Numbered from the stretch's first letter, positions 1-10,760 are shown. The stretch is DNA of 64,000 bases from Sphingomonas sp. Leaf9 (GCF_001421355.1 NZ_LMKC01000003.1:310164-374163), one strand, 5' to 3'. Translations and numbers: made by a program. Notes: generated from the sequence alone by a model not told the origin.

Positions 1-257
1 ACGGTGGGCAGGTGCTTTCGCCCGCCGCCCGCACCGCCTTTGCCCGTGGCATTGCCGCCGCGCCCGATCATCCCGGTCCCTATTTTTATTACGGGATGGC
101 GCTGATCCAGACCGGCGATCTGCCCGGTGCCAAACGGGCATGGTTGGCGGCGCTCGCCCGTGCACCGCAGAAAGCATCGTACCGCGAGGATTTCGCGATG
201 CGGCTGGTGCTGCTCGACCGGCTGATGGCGATGCGCCCGGCGGCACCTACGCGGTAG
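1..257 (+). CDS. TPR-containing protein, C-terminal fragment
   Basis: The frame is open from the left window edge to TAG at 255-257, so only the last ~84 residues are present. They hold about one tetratricopeptide unit: a stretch with the HPGPYFYYGMALIQTGD pattern followed by an Ala-rich helix with a conserved Pro turn. This resembles the C-terminal TPR region of cytochrome c biogenesis proteins of the CcmI/CycH type, but a fragment this short cannot settle the family. GTG at 12 is an internal codon, because the frame is open upstream of it. Seen: the frame and TPR-like spacing. Inferred: membership of a periplasmic or scaffold TPR protein. Confidence 0.55.
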   Translation, partial: GGQVLSPAARTAFARGIAAAPDHPGPYFYYGMALIQTGDLPGAKRAWLAALARAPQKASYREDFAMRLVLLDRLMAMRPAAPTR

Positions 258-289
258 GGCGGCAGCCGCCACCCAACCGCGAAGATGGT

Positions 290-508
290 TCAGGCACCGC
301 GCCCGGTCTTGGCCTGTAATGCATCGATCGCCTTCGACGCATCGGCTTTGGTCAGCGAATCATCGAACGGCTCGCCGGCTTCCTCGCTCAACGTCTTCAG
401 ATAGGACGCCTGCGCGCCGGTCATCTTTTCGTCGCCGGTGGTCCAGTCGTCCGGGTCCTTTTCGGCGTTGGAAAAGGGTTCGCTCTTGGGGTTCGGATGG
501 TCGGTCAC
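290..508 (-). CDS. DUF3072 family small protein
   Basis: A 72-residue acidic, soluble protein with the DPDDWTTGDEKMTGAQASYL core that defines DUF3072, a family of unknown function. The helical C-terminus (KADASKAIDALQAKTG) also matches. GTG at 506-508 is chosen because an AAAGGA Shine-Dalgarno sequence lies about 8 bases upstream; the open frame runs further but has no family-like sequence there. It follows kynU on the same strand after 50 bases and could be the last gene of that transcript, but nothing else links it to tryptophan. Members are common in soil and plant-associated Alphaproteobacteria. Confidence 0.8.
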   Translation of the reverse strand: MTDHPNPKSEPFSNAEKDPDDWTTGDEKMTGAQASYLKTLSEEAGEPFDDSLTKADASKAIDALQAKTGRGA

Positions 509-558
509 GGGTGAATTCCTTTCACCGCGACCAACCGATCCGTTCCCAATTCGTTCCG

Positions 559-1785
559 TCAGGTCACGGCGTTGCGCGCATGATATTTGGGATCGTCCCA
601 GCGGCGATGGTCCAGCACGTCCGCCAGTATATCGACCGCGCGCCACAGATCGGCAAACCCGATGTAGAGCGGCGCGAAGCCCAGCCGCAGCGCGTCGGGC
701 GCGCGGAAATCGCCGATGACTCCGCGATCGATCAGCGCCTGGCAGATCGCATAGGCCTGGGGATGGCGGAACGACACATGGCTGCCGCGGCGCGTCGCGT
801 CACGTGGGCTGATGAGCGTCAGTTCGGGGCACTGCGCCTCGACCAGCGCGATACAGGCATCGCCCAGCGCGCGCGACTTCGCGATCAGCGCATCGCGGTC
901 GACGCCCTCGAACTGGGCGATGCCCTCTTCGAGTGCAGCGAGTGCGAGGATCGACGGGGTACCGCATTGAAAGCGCGAGATATCGGCTGCCGCCGCGTAC
1001 TCGTCGGCGAAGTCGAACGGCGCGGCATGGCCCATCCAGCCGGACAGGGGTGACCGCAGCGTCGCCTGATGCCGCTCCGCCACATACAGAAACGCCGGCG
1101 CGCCGGGACCACCGTTCAGATATTTGTAGCCGCAGCCGACCGCCAGATCGGCGTTGCAACCGTTCAGGTCGACCGGCACCGCGCCGACGCTGTGGCTGAG
1201 GTCCCACAGCACCAGCGCACCCCTGGCCTGCGCGGCGGCGGTGATGCGCGCCATGTCGAGCATCGCGCCGCTCTTGTAATGGACATGGGTCAGCAGCACG
1301 ACCGCGACGTCATCGTCGATCGCCGCTACGATCTCGTCGACCGGGACCGTGCGCACGCGGGCATCGCCGACGCTCCACGCCGCGCCGTCCGCCATGTAGA
1401 GGTCGGTCGGGAAATTGCCCGGTTCGGACAGGATCGTCTTGCGATCCGGCCGGGCCTTCAACGCCGCGACCAGCAGCTTGTAGAGATTGGCCGAAGTCGA
1501 ATCGGCCACCACCACCTCGTGTGCCCGCGCGCCGATGAACGGTGCGATGGCACCCCCGATCCGCCGCGCCGCGCCGATCCAGTCATGCGCGTTCCAGCTG
1601 CGGATCAGCCCTTCGCCCCACTCCCCGGTCGCCACCGCCTGCAACCGCGCCGGCGTGGTGCGGGGCAGCGCGCCCAGCGAATTGCCGTCGAGATAGATCA
1701 CCCCCTCGGGCAAGACGAAGCGGTCACGACACCCGCGCAGCGGATCGGCGGCGTCGAGCGCCTCTGCTTCAGCCAGCGACCTCAC
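559..1785 (-). CDS. kynU: kynureninase
   Basis: PLP enzyme that cleaves kynurenine to anthranilate and alanine (3-hydroxykynurenine in some members). The 408-residue length is typical. Visible landmarks are YLDGNSLG near residues 31-38, the cofactor contact ADSTSANLYK near 94-103, WDLSHSVGA near 194-202, and the Schiff-base lysine in GCGYKYLNGG at about K221. The frame is open 77 codons upstream, but those codons are antisense-like sequence inside kynA. GTG at 1783-1785 overlaps the kynA stop as GTGA, giving the family-like start and translational coupling. It is the third gene of the symporter-kynA-kynU operon. No kynurenine formamidase is in the window, so the middle step must be supplied from elsewhere. 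Confidence 0.95.
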   Translation of the reverse strand: MRSLAEAEALDAADPLRGCRDRFVLPEGVIYLDGNSLGALPRTTPARLQAVATGEWGEGLIRSWNAHDWIGAARRIGGAIAPFIGARAHEVVVADSTSANLYKLLVAALKARPDRKTILSEPGNFPTDLYMADGAAWSVGDARVRTVPVDEIVAAIDDDVAVVLLTHVHYKSGAMLDMARITAAAQARGALVLWDLSHSVGAVPVDLNGCNADLAVGCGYKYLNGGPGAPAFLYVAERHQATLRSPLSGWMGHAAPFDFADEYAAAADISRFQCGTPSILALAALEEGIAQFEGVDRDALIAKSRALGDACIALVEAQCPELTLISPRDATRRGSHVSFRHPQAYAICQALIDRGVIGDFRAPDALRLGFAPLYIGFADLWRAVDILADVLDHRRWDDPKYHARNAVT

Positions 1786-2606
1786 AACGCGACCCGCACG
1801 GCCAGCAATTCGGGAAAGAACACGTCGTCGATCACCTTCGCCAGATAGGGGACGCCCGCCGTACCGCCGGTCCCGCGCTTGAAGCCGATGATCCGCTCGA
1901 TCGTCTTCAGATGACCGAACCGCCACAGCTGTACGCGATATTCGAGGTCGACGAGCTTTTCGGCCAGTTCGTACAGGTCCCACCAGCGATCGGGGTCGCG
2001 GTATACCGCCTGCCACGCCGCCTCGACCGCGGGCGATGCGACATAGGCTTGGGTGAAGTCCCGCTCCAGCCGGTCGGCAGGAATGTCGAACCCACGCCGG
2101 GCGAGCAGCCGCAGCGCTTCGTCGTACAGGCTGGTGCGTGCCAGTGAGTCGGTCAGCACGGCCTGTGCCGACGCGTCGCCGTCATGCGCGGCCAGCATCC
2201 CGGCCTTCTTGGCACCCAGCATATATTCGAGCTGTCGGTACTGGACCGACTGGAAGCCCGAACTGCCGCCCAGCTTCCCCCGCATTGCCGAATAATCCGC
2301 CGGGGTGATCGTCGCCAGCACTTCCCAGCTCTGGATCAGCTGTTGCTGCACGCGGGCGACCCGCGCCATCATCTTGAACGCGCTGCCCAGCCGGTCGGCG
2401 ATCACCGCCTGCCGCGCCGCCTCCAGCTCGTGCAGGCACAGCTTGATCCACAGCTCGGACGCCTGGTGGATGACGATGAATAACAATTCGTCATGCGTGT
2501 CAGACAGCGGGGCCTGGCATTCCAGCAGCGTGTCGAGCTGCAGATAGCTGGTATAGGTCGGCCCGCGTTCCGGCGGCGCGGGCCGATCCGCCTCGCGGCT
2601 TTCCAT
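1782..2606 (-). CDS. kynA: tryptophan 2,3-dioxygenase
   Basis: Cytosolic heme dioxygenase that opens the indole ring of L-tryptophan to N-formylkynurenine, the first step of the kynurenine pathway. At 274 residues it matches the bacterial TDO size. The distal active-site histidine lies in [11 protein letters not shown] (about H47). The substrate-loop motif GSSGFQS is present. The proximal heme-ligand histidine is in [20 protein letters not shown] (about H232), followed by the substrate-covering GTGGT loop. Its ATG overlaps the stop of the upstream symporter as TAATG, and its stop overlaps kynU as GTGA, so the three genes are almost certainly co-translated. All key residues appear intact. Confidence 0.96.
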   Translation of the reverse strand: MESREADRPAPPERGPTYTSYLQLDTLLECQAPLSDTHDELLFIVIHQASELWIKLCLHELEAARQAVIADRLGSAFKMMARVARVQQQLIQSWEVLATITPADYSAMRGKLGGSSGFQSVQYRQLEYMLGAKKAGMLAAHDGDASAQAVLTDSLARTSLYDEALRLLARRGFDIPADRLERDFTQAYVASPAVEAAWQAVYRDPDRWWDLYELAEKLVDLEYRVQLWRFGHLKTIERIIGFKRGTGGTAGVPYLAKVIDDVFFPELLAVRVAL

Positions 2607-3940
2607 TATTGCGGCCCGCCGATGTCACGGAAGCTGTCGGGCGCATCGGTGCGCGGATGGCCCGAGGGCGTGGGCAACGGTTCGATCACCGGCGATTCGG
2701 GGGTATCGAACCCGCCTTCCCATTTGGCGATGACGCTCGCGGCGATGGCGTTGCCGACGACGTTGGTCGCGGTGCGGCCCATGTCGAGGAAATGGTCGAT
2801 CGCCAGGATCAGCAGCAGTCCGGCTTCGGGAATGTTGAACATGCCGAGCGTCGCGGCGATCACGACCAGGCTGGCACGCGGCACGCCGGCAATCCCCTTC
2901 GACGTGATCATCAGGACCAGCAGCATCAGGATCATCTGACCCCAGCTGAGGTCGATGCCATATGCCTGCGCGATGAAGATCGACGCGAAGGTCATGTACA
3001 TCATCGACCCGTCGAGGTTGAACGAATAGCCGAGCGGCAGCACGAAGCTGGCGATGCGCGGCGGCACGCCGAACCGGTCGAGCGCTTCGAGGGTGCGCGG
3101 ATAGGCGGCCTCCGACGATGCGGTCGAAAAGCCGAGCAGGATCGGATCGCGCAGATAGCGCAGCAGCATCTTCACCCGCGGCCCGATGATGAGGAACGCG
3201 AGGCCGATCAGCACCGCCCACAGCGTCGCGAGGCCAAGATAGAAGCTGCCCATGAAATAGGCGAGGTCACCGATGATCCCCGGCCCTCGCTCGGCCAGCG
3301 TCGCCGTCACCGCCGCGAACACCGCGAACGGGGCGAAGCGCATGACGTAATCGGTGACCTGCAACATGACGGCGACAAGGCCTTCGAGCGCGCGGACCAG
3401 AGGCTTGCCCTTGTCGCCCACGGCGGTCAGCGCGACGCCGATGAAGAGCGAGAAGATGACGATCTGCAGAATCTCGTTGGTCGCCATCGCCTCGACCCCC
3501 GACGCGGGGAAGATGTGGCCGACGAACTTCACGAAATCGAACGCGGGCTTGGCGACGCCGGTATCGGCGGTGACCGGCGGCACCGGCAGGCCCAGCCCCA
3601 CGCCCGGCTGCAACAGGTTGACGAGCAACAGGCCCAGCATCAGCGAGATGAAGCTCGCCATCACGAACCAGCCGAACGACCGCAGCCCGACGCGGCCGAG
3701 CGACGAACTGTCGCCCATATGCGCGATGCCGACGACCAGCGTCGAAAACACCAACGGCGCGATAATCATCTTGATGAGCCGCAGGAACACGGTGGTCACG
3801 GCGGACAGGTAATAGGCGATATTCTTGAGCAGCGCGGTGCCCGACCCGCCGCCATCGTCCAGCCCGGCGTTCAGCGCCCAGCCGAGCACGAGGCCCGACA
3901 CCAGCGCGATGAGAATGAAAGTCGTGAGCCGCTTGGCCAT
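2606..3940 (-). CDS. dicarboxylate/amino acid:cation symporter (DAACS family)
   Basis: Inner-membrane Na+ or H+ coupled carrier of the DctA/GltP family, 444 residues. Family signatures are [12 protein letters not shown], the re-entrant loop [14 protein letters not shown] and the substrate-binding helix [12 protein letters not shown]. About eight hydrophobic segments are visible. ATG at 3938-3940 is preceded by AGGGA at suitable spacing; an in-frame ATG 27 bases upstream lacks one. It is the promoter-proximal gene of the kyn operon, with its TAA overlapping the kynA ATG. Characterised relatives carry dicarboxylates, glutamate/aspartate or neutral amino acids. The genetic coupling suggests this one might import tryptophan, kynurenine or a related compound, but that is inference only. 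Confidence 0.93.
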   Translation of the reverse strand: MAKRLTTFILIALVSGLVLGWALNAGLDDGGGSGTALLKNIAYYLSAVTTVFLRLIKMIIAPLVFSTLVVGIAHMGDSSSLGRVGLRSFGWFVMASFISLMLGLLLVNLLQPGVGLGLPVPPVTADTGVAKPAFDFVKFVGHIFPASGVEAMATNEILQIVIFSLFIGVALTAVGDKGKPLVRALEGLVAVMLQVTDYVMRFAPFAVFAAVTATLAERGPGIIGDLAYFMGSFYLGLATLWAVLIGLAFLIIGPRVKMLLRYLRDPILLGFSTASSEAAYPRTLEALDRFGVPPRIASFVLPLGYSFNLDGSMMYMTFASIFIAQAYGIDLSWGQMILMLLVLMITSKGIAGVPRASLVVIAATLGMFNIPEAGLLLILAIDHFLDMGRTATNVVGNAIAASVIAKWEGGFDTPESPVIEPLPTPSGHPRTDAPDSFRDIGGPQ

Positions 3941-4051
3941 GCGTCGTCCCTGTTCGTTTGCGCGCAAAGGGAGGGGAATGTTTCGTCCGGGTCAACCCCC
4001 GGTGCATTCGGGCATCTTGGCAAGTGGCGCGCTGCTGCGTATCGAGCCGAA

Positions 4052-6697
4052 ATGACCTCGACCAACGATGTTCGCCGCTCGTTCCTCGATTTTTTCGAGA
4101 AGGCCGGCCATGCCCGCGTCGCCTCCGCGCCGCTCGTTCCACAGAACGACCCGACGCTGATGTTCGTCAATGCGGGGATGGTGCCGTTCAAGAACGTGTT
4201 CACCGGCCTGGAAACGCGGCCGTATGTGACGGCCACGTCGTCGCAGAAATGCGTGCGTGCCGGGGGCAAGCATAACGACCTCGACAATGTGGGCTATACC
4301 GCGCGGCACCACACCTTCTTCGAAATGCTCGGCAATTTCTCGTTCGGTGACTATTTCAAGGAACAGGCGATCCTGAACGCCTGGACCCTGCTGACCCGCA
4401 ACTGGGGTATCCCGGCGGACAAGCTGACCGCGACCGTCTATCACACCGACGACGAAGCGTTCGCGCTGTGGAAGAAGATCGCCGGGCTGCCCGATCACAA
4501 GATCATCCGCATTCCGACCAAGGACAATTTCTGGGCGATGGGCGACAGCGGCCCGTGCGGGCCCTGTTCGGAAATCTTTTACGATCACGGCGACCATATC
4601 CCCGGCGGCCCTCCCGGCAGCCCGGATGAGGATGGCGACCGCTTCGTCGAAATCTGGAACCTCGTGTTCATGCAGTTCGAGCAGGACGCGAACGAGATCG
4701 TCGGCGAATTGCCCAAGAAGTCGATCGACACCGGCATGGGGCTGGAGCGTATCGCCGCCGTCATGCAGGGCGTGTCGGACAATTACGACACCGACACGTT
4801 CAAGGCGCTGATCGCCGCGTCGTGCGAGCTGACCTCGACCCGCGCCGAAGGGCCGACGCAGGCCAGCCACCGCGTCATCGCCGATCACCTGCGCGCATCG
4901 GGCTTCCTTGTCGCCGACGGCGTGCTGCCCGCCAATGAAGGGCGCGGCTATGTCCTGCGCCGCATCATGCGCCGCGCGATGCGCCACGCGCATCTGCTGG
5001 GCGCGAAGGAACCGTTGATGCACCGCCTCGTCGGGTCGCTGGTGTCCGAAATGGGCGCGGCGTACCCCGAACTGGTCCGCGCTCAGCCGCTGATCGAAGC
5101 GACGTTGCAACAGGAGGAAACCCAGTTCCGCCGCACGCTCGACAAGGGGCTGAAGCTCCTCGACGAAGCGACCGCCGATCTGGCGGATGGCGCGACGCTG
5201 GCTGGTGAGACCGCGTTCAAGCTCTATGACACCTTCGGCTTCCCCTACGATCTGACCGAAGATGCGCTGCGTGCGCAGGGCTATGGCGTCGACCGGGCGG
5301 GCTTCGACGCGGCGATGGCCGAGCAGAAGCGTGCTGCCCGCGCCGCATGGAAGGGCTCGGGGGCCAAGGCATCGGACGACGTCTGGTTCGACGTCCTCGA
5401 AACCGCCGGCGCCACCGAATTCATCGGCTATTCGGTCGAGGCGGGCGAGGGGCAGGTCGTCGCTATCGTCAAGGACGGCGCGCGCGTCGAATCGGCGGCG
5501 GCCGGCGACGAGGTGCTGGTGCTGACCAACCAGACGCCCTTTTACGCCGAGAGCGGCGGCCAAGTCGGCGATGCCGGCACCATGGCGACCGACGCGGGGC
5601 TGAAGGCGACTGTCACCGACACCGCCAAGCAGCTCGGCAAGCTCCACGCCCATGTCGTGACGATCGAGGCAGGCTCGCTGAAGGTCGGCGACAGCGTCGC
5701 GCTGACCATCGATACCGTGCGCCGTGCCCAGATTCGCGCCAATCACTCGGCGACGCACCTGCTGCATGAGGCGCTGCGCGAACGGCTCGGCACCCATGTC
5801 GCGCAAAAGGGGTCGATGGTCGCACCTGAGCGCCTGCGCTTCGACTTTTCGCAGCCTTCGCCGATTGCCGCCGATGCGCTGGCGCTGGTCGAGGCGGACG
5901 TCAACGCGCAGGTGCGTGGCAACGGGGCGGTGACGACCCGGCTGATGACCCCCGACGATGCGATTGAAATGGGCGCGATGGCGCTGTTCGGCGAGAAATA
6001 TGGCGACGAGGTGCGCGTCGTGTCGATGGGACAGGATGCAGAGGGCACCTATTCGATCGAATTGTGCGGCGGCACCCACGTCAATGCACTGGGCGAGATC
6101 GGCCTGTTCAAGATCGTGTCCGAAGGGGCGGTATCCTCCGGCATCCGCCGCGTCGAGGCGCTGACCGGCGAGGCTGCGCGTCAGTGGCTCGGCAATCGCG
6201 ACGCCAAGCTGCGTGAGGCGGCGGCCGCGCTCAAGGCGACCCCGGATGAAGTACCCGCACGTGTTGCGCAGCTGGTTGAGGATCGTCGCCGGCTGGAGCG
6301 CGAACTGGCCGAGGCCAAGAAGGCGCTGGCGATGGGCGGCGGTGCCGGCGCGGCACCGGCCGGTCCCGAACAGGTCGGCGACGTCGCGTTCCTGGGCCAG
6401 GTGATCGACGGCCTCGATGCGAAGGCCCTGCGCGGCACCATCGACGAAGCGCGCGCGCGCGTGCCGTCGGGCGTGGTCGCGCTGGTGGCGGTCAACGATG
6501 GTCGTGCCTCGGTCGGCGTCGGCGTGTCGAGCGACCTGACCGGCCGCATCAGCGCGGTCGATCTGGTCAAGGCGGCGGTCGCGGCGCTGGGCGGGCAGGG
6601 CGGCGGCGGTCGCCCGGACATGGCGCAGGGCGGCGGGCCCGATGGCAGCAAGGGCGAAGACGCGCTTGCCGCGATTCGCGCGCTGTTGGCGGGCTGA
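4052..6697 (+). CDS. alaS: alanyl-tRNA synthetase
   Basis: Charges tRNA-Ala with alanine in the cytosol and clears mischarged Ser/Gly. The 881-residue length is standard. The class II catalytic core occupies roughly residues 1-450 ([36 protein letters not shown]). The editing domain carries the zinc-binding [11 protein letters not shown] and CGGTH motifs. The C-terminal Ala-Gly-rich C-Ala domain ends with [14 protein letters not shown] at 4052 gives the conserved N-terminus [15 protein letters not shown]; the frame is open far upstream but that part is antisense to the symporter gene. It is divergently transcribed from the kyn operon with 111 bases between starts, and is followed by a strong palindrome that could terminate transcription. 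Confidence 0.98.
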   Translation: MTSTNDVRRSFLDFFEKAGHARVASAPLVPQNDPTLMFVNAGMVPFKNVFTGLETRPYVTATSSQKCVRAGGKHNDLDNVGYTARHHTFFEMLGNFSFGDYFKEQAILNAWTLLTRNWGIPADKLTATVYHTDDEAFALWKKIAGLPDHKIIRIPTKDNFWAMGDSGPCGPCSEIFYDHGDHIPGGPPGSPDEDGDRFVEIWNLVFMQFEQDANEIVGELPKKSIDTGMGLERIAAVMQGVSDNYDTDTFKALIAASCELTSTRAEGPTQASHRVIADHLRASGFLVADGVLPANEGRGYVLRRIMRRAMRHAHLLGAKEPLMHRLVGSLVSEMGAAYPELVRAQPLIEATLQQEETQFRRTLDKGLKLLDEATADLADGATLAGETAFKLYDTFGFPYDLTEDALRAQGYGVDRAGFDAAMAEQKRAARAAWKGSGAKASDDVWFDVLETAGATEFIGYSVEAGEGQVVAIVKDGARVESAAAGDEVLVLTNQTPFYAESGGQVGDAGTMATDAGLKATVTDTAKQLGKLHAHVVTIEAGSLKVGDSVALTIDTVRRAQIRANHSATHLLHEALRERLGTHVAQKGSMVAPERLRFDFSQPSPIAADALALVEADVNAQVRGNGAVTTRLMTPDDAIEMGAMALFGEKYGDEVRVVSMGQDAEGTYSIELCGGTHVNALGEIGLFKIVSEGAVSSGIRRVEALTGEAARQWLGNRDAKLREAAAALKATPDEVPARVAQLVEDRRRLERELAEAKKALAMGGGAGAAPAGPEQVGDVAFLGQVIDGLDAKALRGTIDEARARVPSGVVALVAVNDGRASVGVGVSSDLTGRISAVDLVKAAVAALGGQGGGGRPDMAQGGGPDGSKGEDALAAIRALLAG

Positions 6698-6715
6698 TCG
6701 GCTCGCCACGCTCTT

Positions 6716-6744
6716 CGTCACCCCGGTGCATGGCCGGGGTGACG
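6716..6744. repeat. GTCACCCCGG-type palindrome, possible alaS terminator
   Basis: Perfect 11-bp arms CGTCACCCCGG / CCGGGGTGACG around a 7-base loop, 18 bases after the alaS stop. The same core recurs at 20126, 27802 and 35673, so it belongs to a dispersed palindromic family as well as being a plausible transcription terminator. No U-tract follows. Confidence 0.7.
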
Positions 6745-6969
6745 TACGGTGTCTGCCAGACGCCGAGCGCATCAAAGGTCGCCGCTTTTTCTCCGAAAAG
6801 ATGGCGTGCCGGAACGGAGGATGCTTCCGTTCATCTTCCATGCAGCCCTCACCATCCACCGTGGACGATTGCACAGCCATATTGCGCGTGCTAACGGCCC
6901 GGCCTTGAACCACTGGGACGCGGTCGACATGACCAAACTCGTTGCCTCCTTGGCGCGGTTCCCGCGCCC

Positions 6970-8895
6970 GTGATCTTCTCCCGAGAGGCTTCATCGGAAG
7001 CCACCGACCTGCCCGATACGGGCGCGGGCCATCATGGTCCGCGTCAGTCGCTCGCCAAGCTCTCGCTCGGCGCGCTCGGCATCGTGTACGGCGATATCGG
7101 CACCTCGCCGCTCTATGCGATGAAGGAGACGTTCGTCGGCCATCACCGGCTGCCGGTCGACCAGCTGAACATCTTCGGCGTGGTCAGTCTCGTCTTCTGG
7201 TCGCTGATGCTGATCGTGACGTTGAAATACGTCTTCATCATCATGCGCGCCGACAATAACGGCGAAGGCGGCAGCCTCGCGCTCCTCGCGCTGATCCAGC
7301 GCAAGAGCGGGGGCGGGCGCTGGACGTCCAGCCTCGTCATCCTCGGGGTACTGGCGACCGCGTTGTTCTTCGGCGACTGCATGATCACGCCGGCAGTGTC
7401 GGTGTTGTCGGCGGTGGAGGGGCTGGCGACGGTCAATCCCGGCTTCAACGCGTTCGTGATTCCCATCGCGGTGGTCATCATGATCGGGCTGTTCTGGCTG
7501 CAGGCGGTCGGGACGGCCAGCGTCGGGCGGCTGTTCGGGCCGATCATGATCGCCTATTTCGCGACGCTGACGTTTCTGGGCGTGCTCAACATTCTCGAAC
7601 GGCCCGATATTTTCCAGGCGCTGAATCCGATCTGGGCGGTGCGATTCTTCGCGCAGGACGGGATCATGGCGTTCCTCGCGCTCGGCTCCGTCGTGCTGGC
7701 GGTGACCGGGGCCGAGGCGCTGTACGCCGACATGGGCCATTTCGGCCGCCGCCCGATCTCCGTCGCGTGGCTCTATGTCGTATTTCCCGCGCTGATGCTC
7801 AATTATCTTGGGCAGGGCGCGCTGCTGCTCGAAAATCCCGATGCGGCGTCGAACCCGTTCTTCTTCATGGCGTCGGAGGATTTCCGTCTCCCACTGGTCA
7901 TCCTCGCCACGCTGGCGACGATCATCGCCAGCCAGGCGGTGATTACCGGTGCGTTCTCGGTGGTGCAGCAGGCCGTGCAACTCGGCCTCATGCCGCGCCT
8001 GCGGATCGAACATACCAGCGCCGATGCGGCGGGGCAGATCTATATTCCGGCGGTCAACTGGGCGCTGCTGGTCATGGTCCTGCTGCTGATCTTCGGCTTT
8101 CAGGAATCGTCGAACCTCGCCGCCGCCTACGGCATTGCGGTGACCGGCACGATGTTCATCAGCACCTGCATGATCGCGGTGCTGGTGAAGCGGGTGTGGA
8201 ACTGGCCGGTCGCGGCGGTCGCCGCGTTCATGGCGATCTTCCTGTGCATCGACGGCGCCTATTTCGCGTCGAACCTGACCAAGGTGCCCGATGGCGGGTG
8301 GTTCCCGCTGCTGGTCGGGCTCATCGTCTTCGTCCTGCTCACGACCTGGGCCAAGGGGCGCAAGCTGATGATCGAGCGGATGCGTGAGGCGGCGATGCCG
8401 ATCAAGGTCTTCATCCAGTCGGCGGCCAGTAGCGCGACGCGCGTGCCCGGCACCGCCGTCTTCATGACCTCGACGCCGGATGGCGTGCCGCACGCGCTGC
8501 TGCACAACCTGAAGCACAACAAGGTGCTGCACGAGCGCGTCATCCTGCTGACCGTCAAGATCGCCGACACGCCTTATGTCGATCCGGAGCTTCGCACGAA
8601 GAACGAGGATCTGGGTCAGGGCTTCCACCGCATGATCCTGAAATTCGGGTTCATGCAGGACCCCGATGTGCCCGGCGCGTTGAAGGCGGTGGGATGCTGT
8701 GGCGGTGACTTCCGCATGATGGACACCAGCTTCTTCCTCGCCCGCCAGACGCTGTTGCCGTCGTCGCGGCCGGGCATGAGGATCTGGCGCGAAAAGCTGT
8801 TCGCGTGGATGCTGCAGAATTCCGAAAGCGCGATGGAGTTCTTCCGCCTGCCGACCAACCGCGTGGTCGAACTCGGCAGCCAGGTGGAGATTTGA
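6970..8895 (+). CDS. kup: KUP/HAK-type potassium uptake protein
   Basis: Inner-membrane H+-coupled potassium importer of 641 residues, the normal KUP size. The N-terminal signature [21 protein letters not shown] is complete. Later come [19 protein letters not shown] and [13 protein letters not shown]. About twelve hydrophobic segments lead to a cytosolic C-terminal domain of ~180 residues. GTG at 6970 is the first start in frame giving a family-like N-terminus; no strong ribosome binding site is visible, so a start nearer the [11 protein letters not shown] motif is possible. The next gene starts inside the kup stop codon region, implying co-transcription. Confidence 0.96.
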   Translation: MIFSREASSEATDLPDTGAGHHGPRQSLAKLSLGALGIVYGDIGTSPLYAMKETFVGHHRLPVDQLNIFGVVSLVFWSLMLIVTLKYVFIIMRADNNGEGGSLALLALIQRKSGGGRWTSSLVILGVLATALFFGDCMITPAVSVLSAVEGLATVNPGFNAFVIPIAVVIMIGLFWLQAVGTASVGRLFGPIMIAYFATLTFLGVLNILERPDIFQALNPIWAVRFFAQDGIMAFLALGSVVLAVTGAEALYADMGHFGRRPISVAWLYVVFPALMLNYLGQGALLLENPDAASNPFFFMASEDFRLPLVILATLATIIASQAVITGAFSVVQQAVQLGLMPRLRIEHTSADAAGQIYIPAVNWALLVMVLLLIFGFQESSNLAAAYGIAVTGTMFISTCMIAVLVKRVWNWPVAAVAAFMAIFLCIDGAYFASNLTKVPDGGWFPLLVGLIVFVLLTTWAKGRKLMIERMREAAMPIKVFIQSAASSATRVPGTAVFMTSTPDGVPHALLHNLKHNKVLHERVILLTVKIADTPYVDPELRTKNEDLGQGFHRMILKFGFMQDPDVPGALKAVGCCGGDFRMMDTSFFLARQTLLPSSRPGMRIWREKLFAWMLQNSESAMEFFRLPTNRVVELGSQVEI

Positions 8896-9407
8896 CGCCG
8901 CCCGGACCCGCGCCGATCGTCGTGACCGCCTTGTTCGGGCATGAGGATCAGGCGTGGTTCGATCGGCAACGTCGCGCCTATTTCCCGGCCGAACGCAACG
9001 TGCTGGCGGCACACTGCACGATGTTCCATCACCTCGCCCCGGAACTGGGGCCGGAACTGAAGCAGCGACTGAATGCGCTGACGCGCGGCGTGGCCGCGCC
9101 GGTCGCGCGGGTCGGCGGGCTGATGAATCTGGGGCGCGGCGTCGCCTATCGCATCGAATCGCCCGAACTCGAATCGGTGCGCGCCGAACTGGCCGATGCG
9201 TTCGCATCGATGCTGACGCCGCAGGACCGCGCCGGCTGGCGTCCGCACGTCACGATCCAGAACAAGGTCGAACCCGCCGCCGCTAGGGCATTGCTGGCCG
9301 AACTGTCGGCCGGATTCAGCCCCAGGCCATTGAAAATCGCCGGTCTGGCAAGCTGGTGGTATCGCGGCGGCCCATGGGAAGAACTTTCCCGACACAAGTT
9401 CGCTTGA
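8892..9407 (+). CDS. 2'-5' RNA ligase / cyclic phosphodiesterase family protein
   Basis: A 171-residue member of the 2H phosphoesterase superfamily. Two H-x-T motifs are visible, HCTMF at about residues 46-50 and HVTIQ at about 119-123, spaced as expected for the paired catalytic histidines. Relatives act on 2'-5' RNA linkages or cyclic phosphates; the real substrate here is unknown. TTG at 8892 overlaps the kup TGA and is preceded by GGTGGAG, which supports this uncommon start codon. A longer frame reading into kup is unlikely. The tail [17 protein letters not shown] resembles sphingomonad relatives. Transcription is probably shared with kup, though no functional link is known. Confidence 0.82.
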   Translation: MTPPGPAPIVVTALFGHEDQAWFDRQRRAYFPAERNVLAAHCTMFHHLAPELGPELKQRLNALTRGVAAPVARVGGLMNLGRGVAYRIESPELESVRAELADAFASMLTPQDRAGWRPHVTIQNKVEPAAARALLAELSAGFSPRPLKIAGLASWWYRGGPWEELSRHKFA

Positions 9408-9459
9408 CCGACGCGATTCGCGTTCGTATAGGGCCGCCTCCCCGATGGGGAAACGGCGG

Positions 9460-9536
9460 GGCGAAGTAGCTCAGTTGGTTAGAGCACGGGAATCATAATC
9501 CTGGGGTCGGGGGTTCAAATCCCTCCTTCGCTACCA
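9460..9536 (+). tRNA. tRNA-Met (CAT anticodon), elongator type
   Basis: Full cloverleaf with encoded CCA. The acceptor stem GGCGAAG/CTTCGCT has a G-U first pair, as in other alphaproteobacterial elongator Met tRNAs. The D arm is AGCTC..GAGC, the anticodon stem CGGGA/TCCTG encloses loop ATCATAA (anticodon CAT), and the T arm is GGGGG TTCAAAT CCCTC. The G-U first pair and lack of initiator features argue against tRNA-fMet. Identity as Ile(CAT) cannot be wholly excluded, but the sequence matches the GGCGxAGTAGCTCAGTTGGTTAGAGCA pattern of elongator Met. Confidence 0.93.
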
Positions 9537-9760
9537 CCCGCCACGGCATTCGTGCCCTCGGTCGCCGCCATCGGAGCGTTGCCGACCTGAGCGGAAATCG
9601 CGATTTTTGCTTCGTTCCCTCACCCTGCGATGACGTCCTGCACGGCGGGTTTTCCCGTGCGATCAGCGCGCGGCTTGTGCGCTAGCGGAGTGTCCCCATG
9701 TTGCGTTCGACCCCGCTACCGGCATAGACGTGCCGCTCGCTTCGAACGGAATCTGATCTC

Positions 9761-10732
9761 ATGGCTGTTACGCACCACACCCGCATGCTCGTCCTCGGTT
9801 CGGGACCGGCGGGCCTTTCCGCCGCCATCTATGGCGCACGCGCGGGCATGGAGCCGATCGTGGTGCAGGGCATCCAGCCTGGCGGCCAGTTGATGACCAC
9901 GACCGATGTCGAAAACTATCCGGGCTTCCGCGACGTCGTACAGGGGCCGTGGCTGATGGGCGAGATGCAGGCGCAGGCCGAGCATGTCGGCACGCGGATG
10001 ATGTGGGACACGATCGTCGATGTCGACGTATCGCAGCGCCCATTCCGCCTGACCGGCGACAGCGGCGATGTGTACGAGGGTGAGGTGCTGGTGATCGCCA
10101 CAGGCGCGCAGGCGCGCTGGCTGGGGCTCGACAGCGAGGAACTGCTGAAGGGCAAAGGCGTGTCGGCCTGCGCGACGTGCGACGGCTTCTTCTATCGCGG
10201 CAAGAAGGTTGCGGTGATCGGCGGCGGCAATACCGCGGTTGAAGAGGCACTGTACCTAACCAACCACAGCGACGACGTGACGATCATCCATCGCCGCGAC
10301 AGCTTCCGCGCCGAACGCATCCTGCAGCAGCGGCTGTTCGCCAGCGACAAGATCAGCGTGCTGTGGAACAAGCAGGTCGAGCGCTTCGTCGGCGGCGGTG
10401 AACCGCACGGGCTGGTCGGGATCGAACTTAAGGACACGGTGACCGGCGAGCTATCGATGCTGGAGGTCGATGGCGGCTTCGTGGCGATCGGCCATCACCC
10501 GGCGACCGAACTGTTCCGGGGGCACCTCGCGCTCGACGACGACGGCTATATCGCGGTCGAGACCGGATCGACCCGGACCAGCGTTCCGGGCGTGTTCGCG
10601 TGCGGTGATGTGATGGACAAGGTATATCGCCAGGCGGTGACCGCAGCCGGCACCGGCTGTATGGCGGCGCTGGACGCGGAACGATTCCTCCAGGCCGCGG
10701 AGTTCGAGGGCGTGGCGGAAGCAGCCGAGTGA
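9761..10732 (+). CDS. trxB: thioredoxin-disulfide reductase
   Basis: Cytosolic FAD enzyme that uses NADPH to reduce thioredoxin; 323 residues. The N-terminal FAD-binding motif GSGPAGLSAAIYGARAG is at about 13-29. The redox pair CATC is at C137/C140. The NADPH-binding motif GGGNTAVEEA follows at about 154. The C-terminal FAD contact lies in FACGDVMDKVYRQAVTAAGTGCMAALDAE. The start ATG is preceded by a CGGAA-containing leader. It is followed 3 bases after the stop by a perfect hairpin and stands alone between the tRNA and convergent genes. Confidence 0.97.
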   Translation: MAVTHHTRMLVLGSGPAGLSAAIYGARAGMEPIVVQGIQPGGQLMTTTDVENYPGFRDVVQGPWLMGEMQAQAEHVGTRMMWDTIVDVDVSQRPFRLTGDSGDVYEGEVLVIATGAQARWLGLDSEELLKGKGVSACATCDGFFYRGKKVAVIGGGNTAVEEALYLTNHSDDVTIIHRRDSFRAERILQQRLFASDKISVLWNKQVERFVGGGEPHGLVGIELKDTVTGELSMLEVDGGFVAIGHHPATELFRGHLALDDDGYIAVETGSTRTSVPGVFACGDVMDKVYRQAVTAAGTGCMAALDAERFLQAAEFEGVAEAAE

Positions 10733-10735
10733 GGT

Positions 10736-10760
10736 AGGGCCGGGCGCGCAGCCCGGCCCT
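10736..10760. terminator. Bidirectional hairpin between trxB and the aldo/keto reductase gene
   Basis: Perfect 10-bp arms AGGGCCGGGC / GCCCGGCCCT with a 5-base loop, squeezed between the stops of two convergent genes (10732 and 10766). There is no long U-tract, as is common in high-GC genomes. Confidence 0.6.

Noticed and set aside
6698..6969. Small RNA gene or short protein between alaS and kup
   Set aside because: Only the palindrome is convincing. Short frames here have no start signals or family resemblance.
3992..6994. Open reading frame of about 1000 codons on the minus strand opposite alaS
   Set aside because: It is antisense to an unmistakable alaS and consists of Arg/Ala/Gly-rich sequence with no domain. 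Long antisense frames are expected in DNA with GC-rich third codon positions.
6991..9207. 738-codon minus-strand frame opposite kup
   Set aside because: Arg/His/Asp-rich shadow of kup and the phosphoesterase gene; no recognisable protein.
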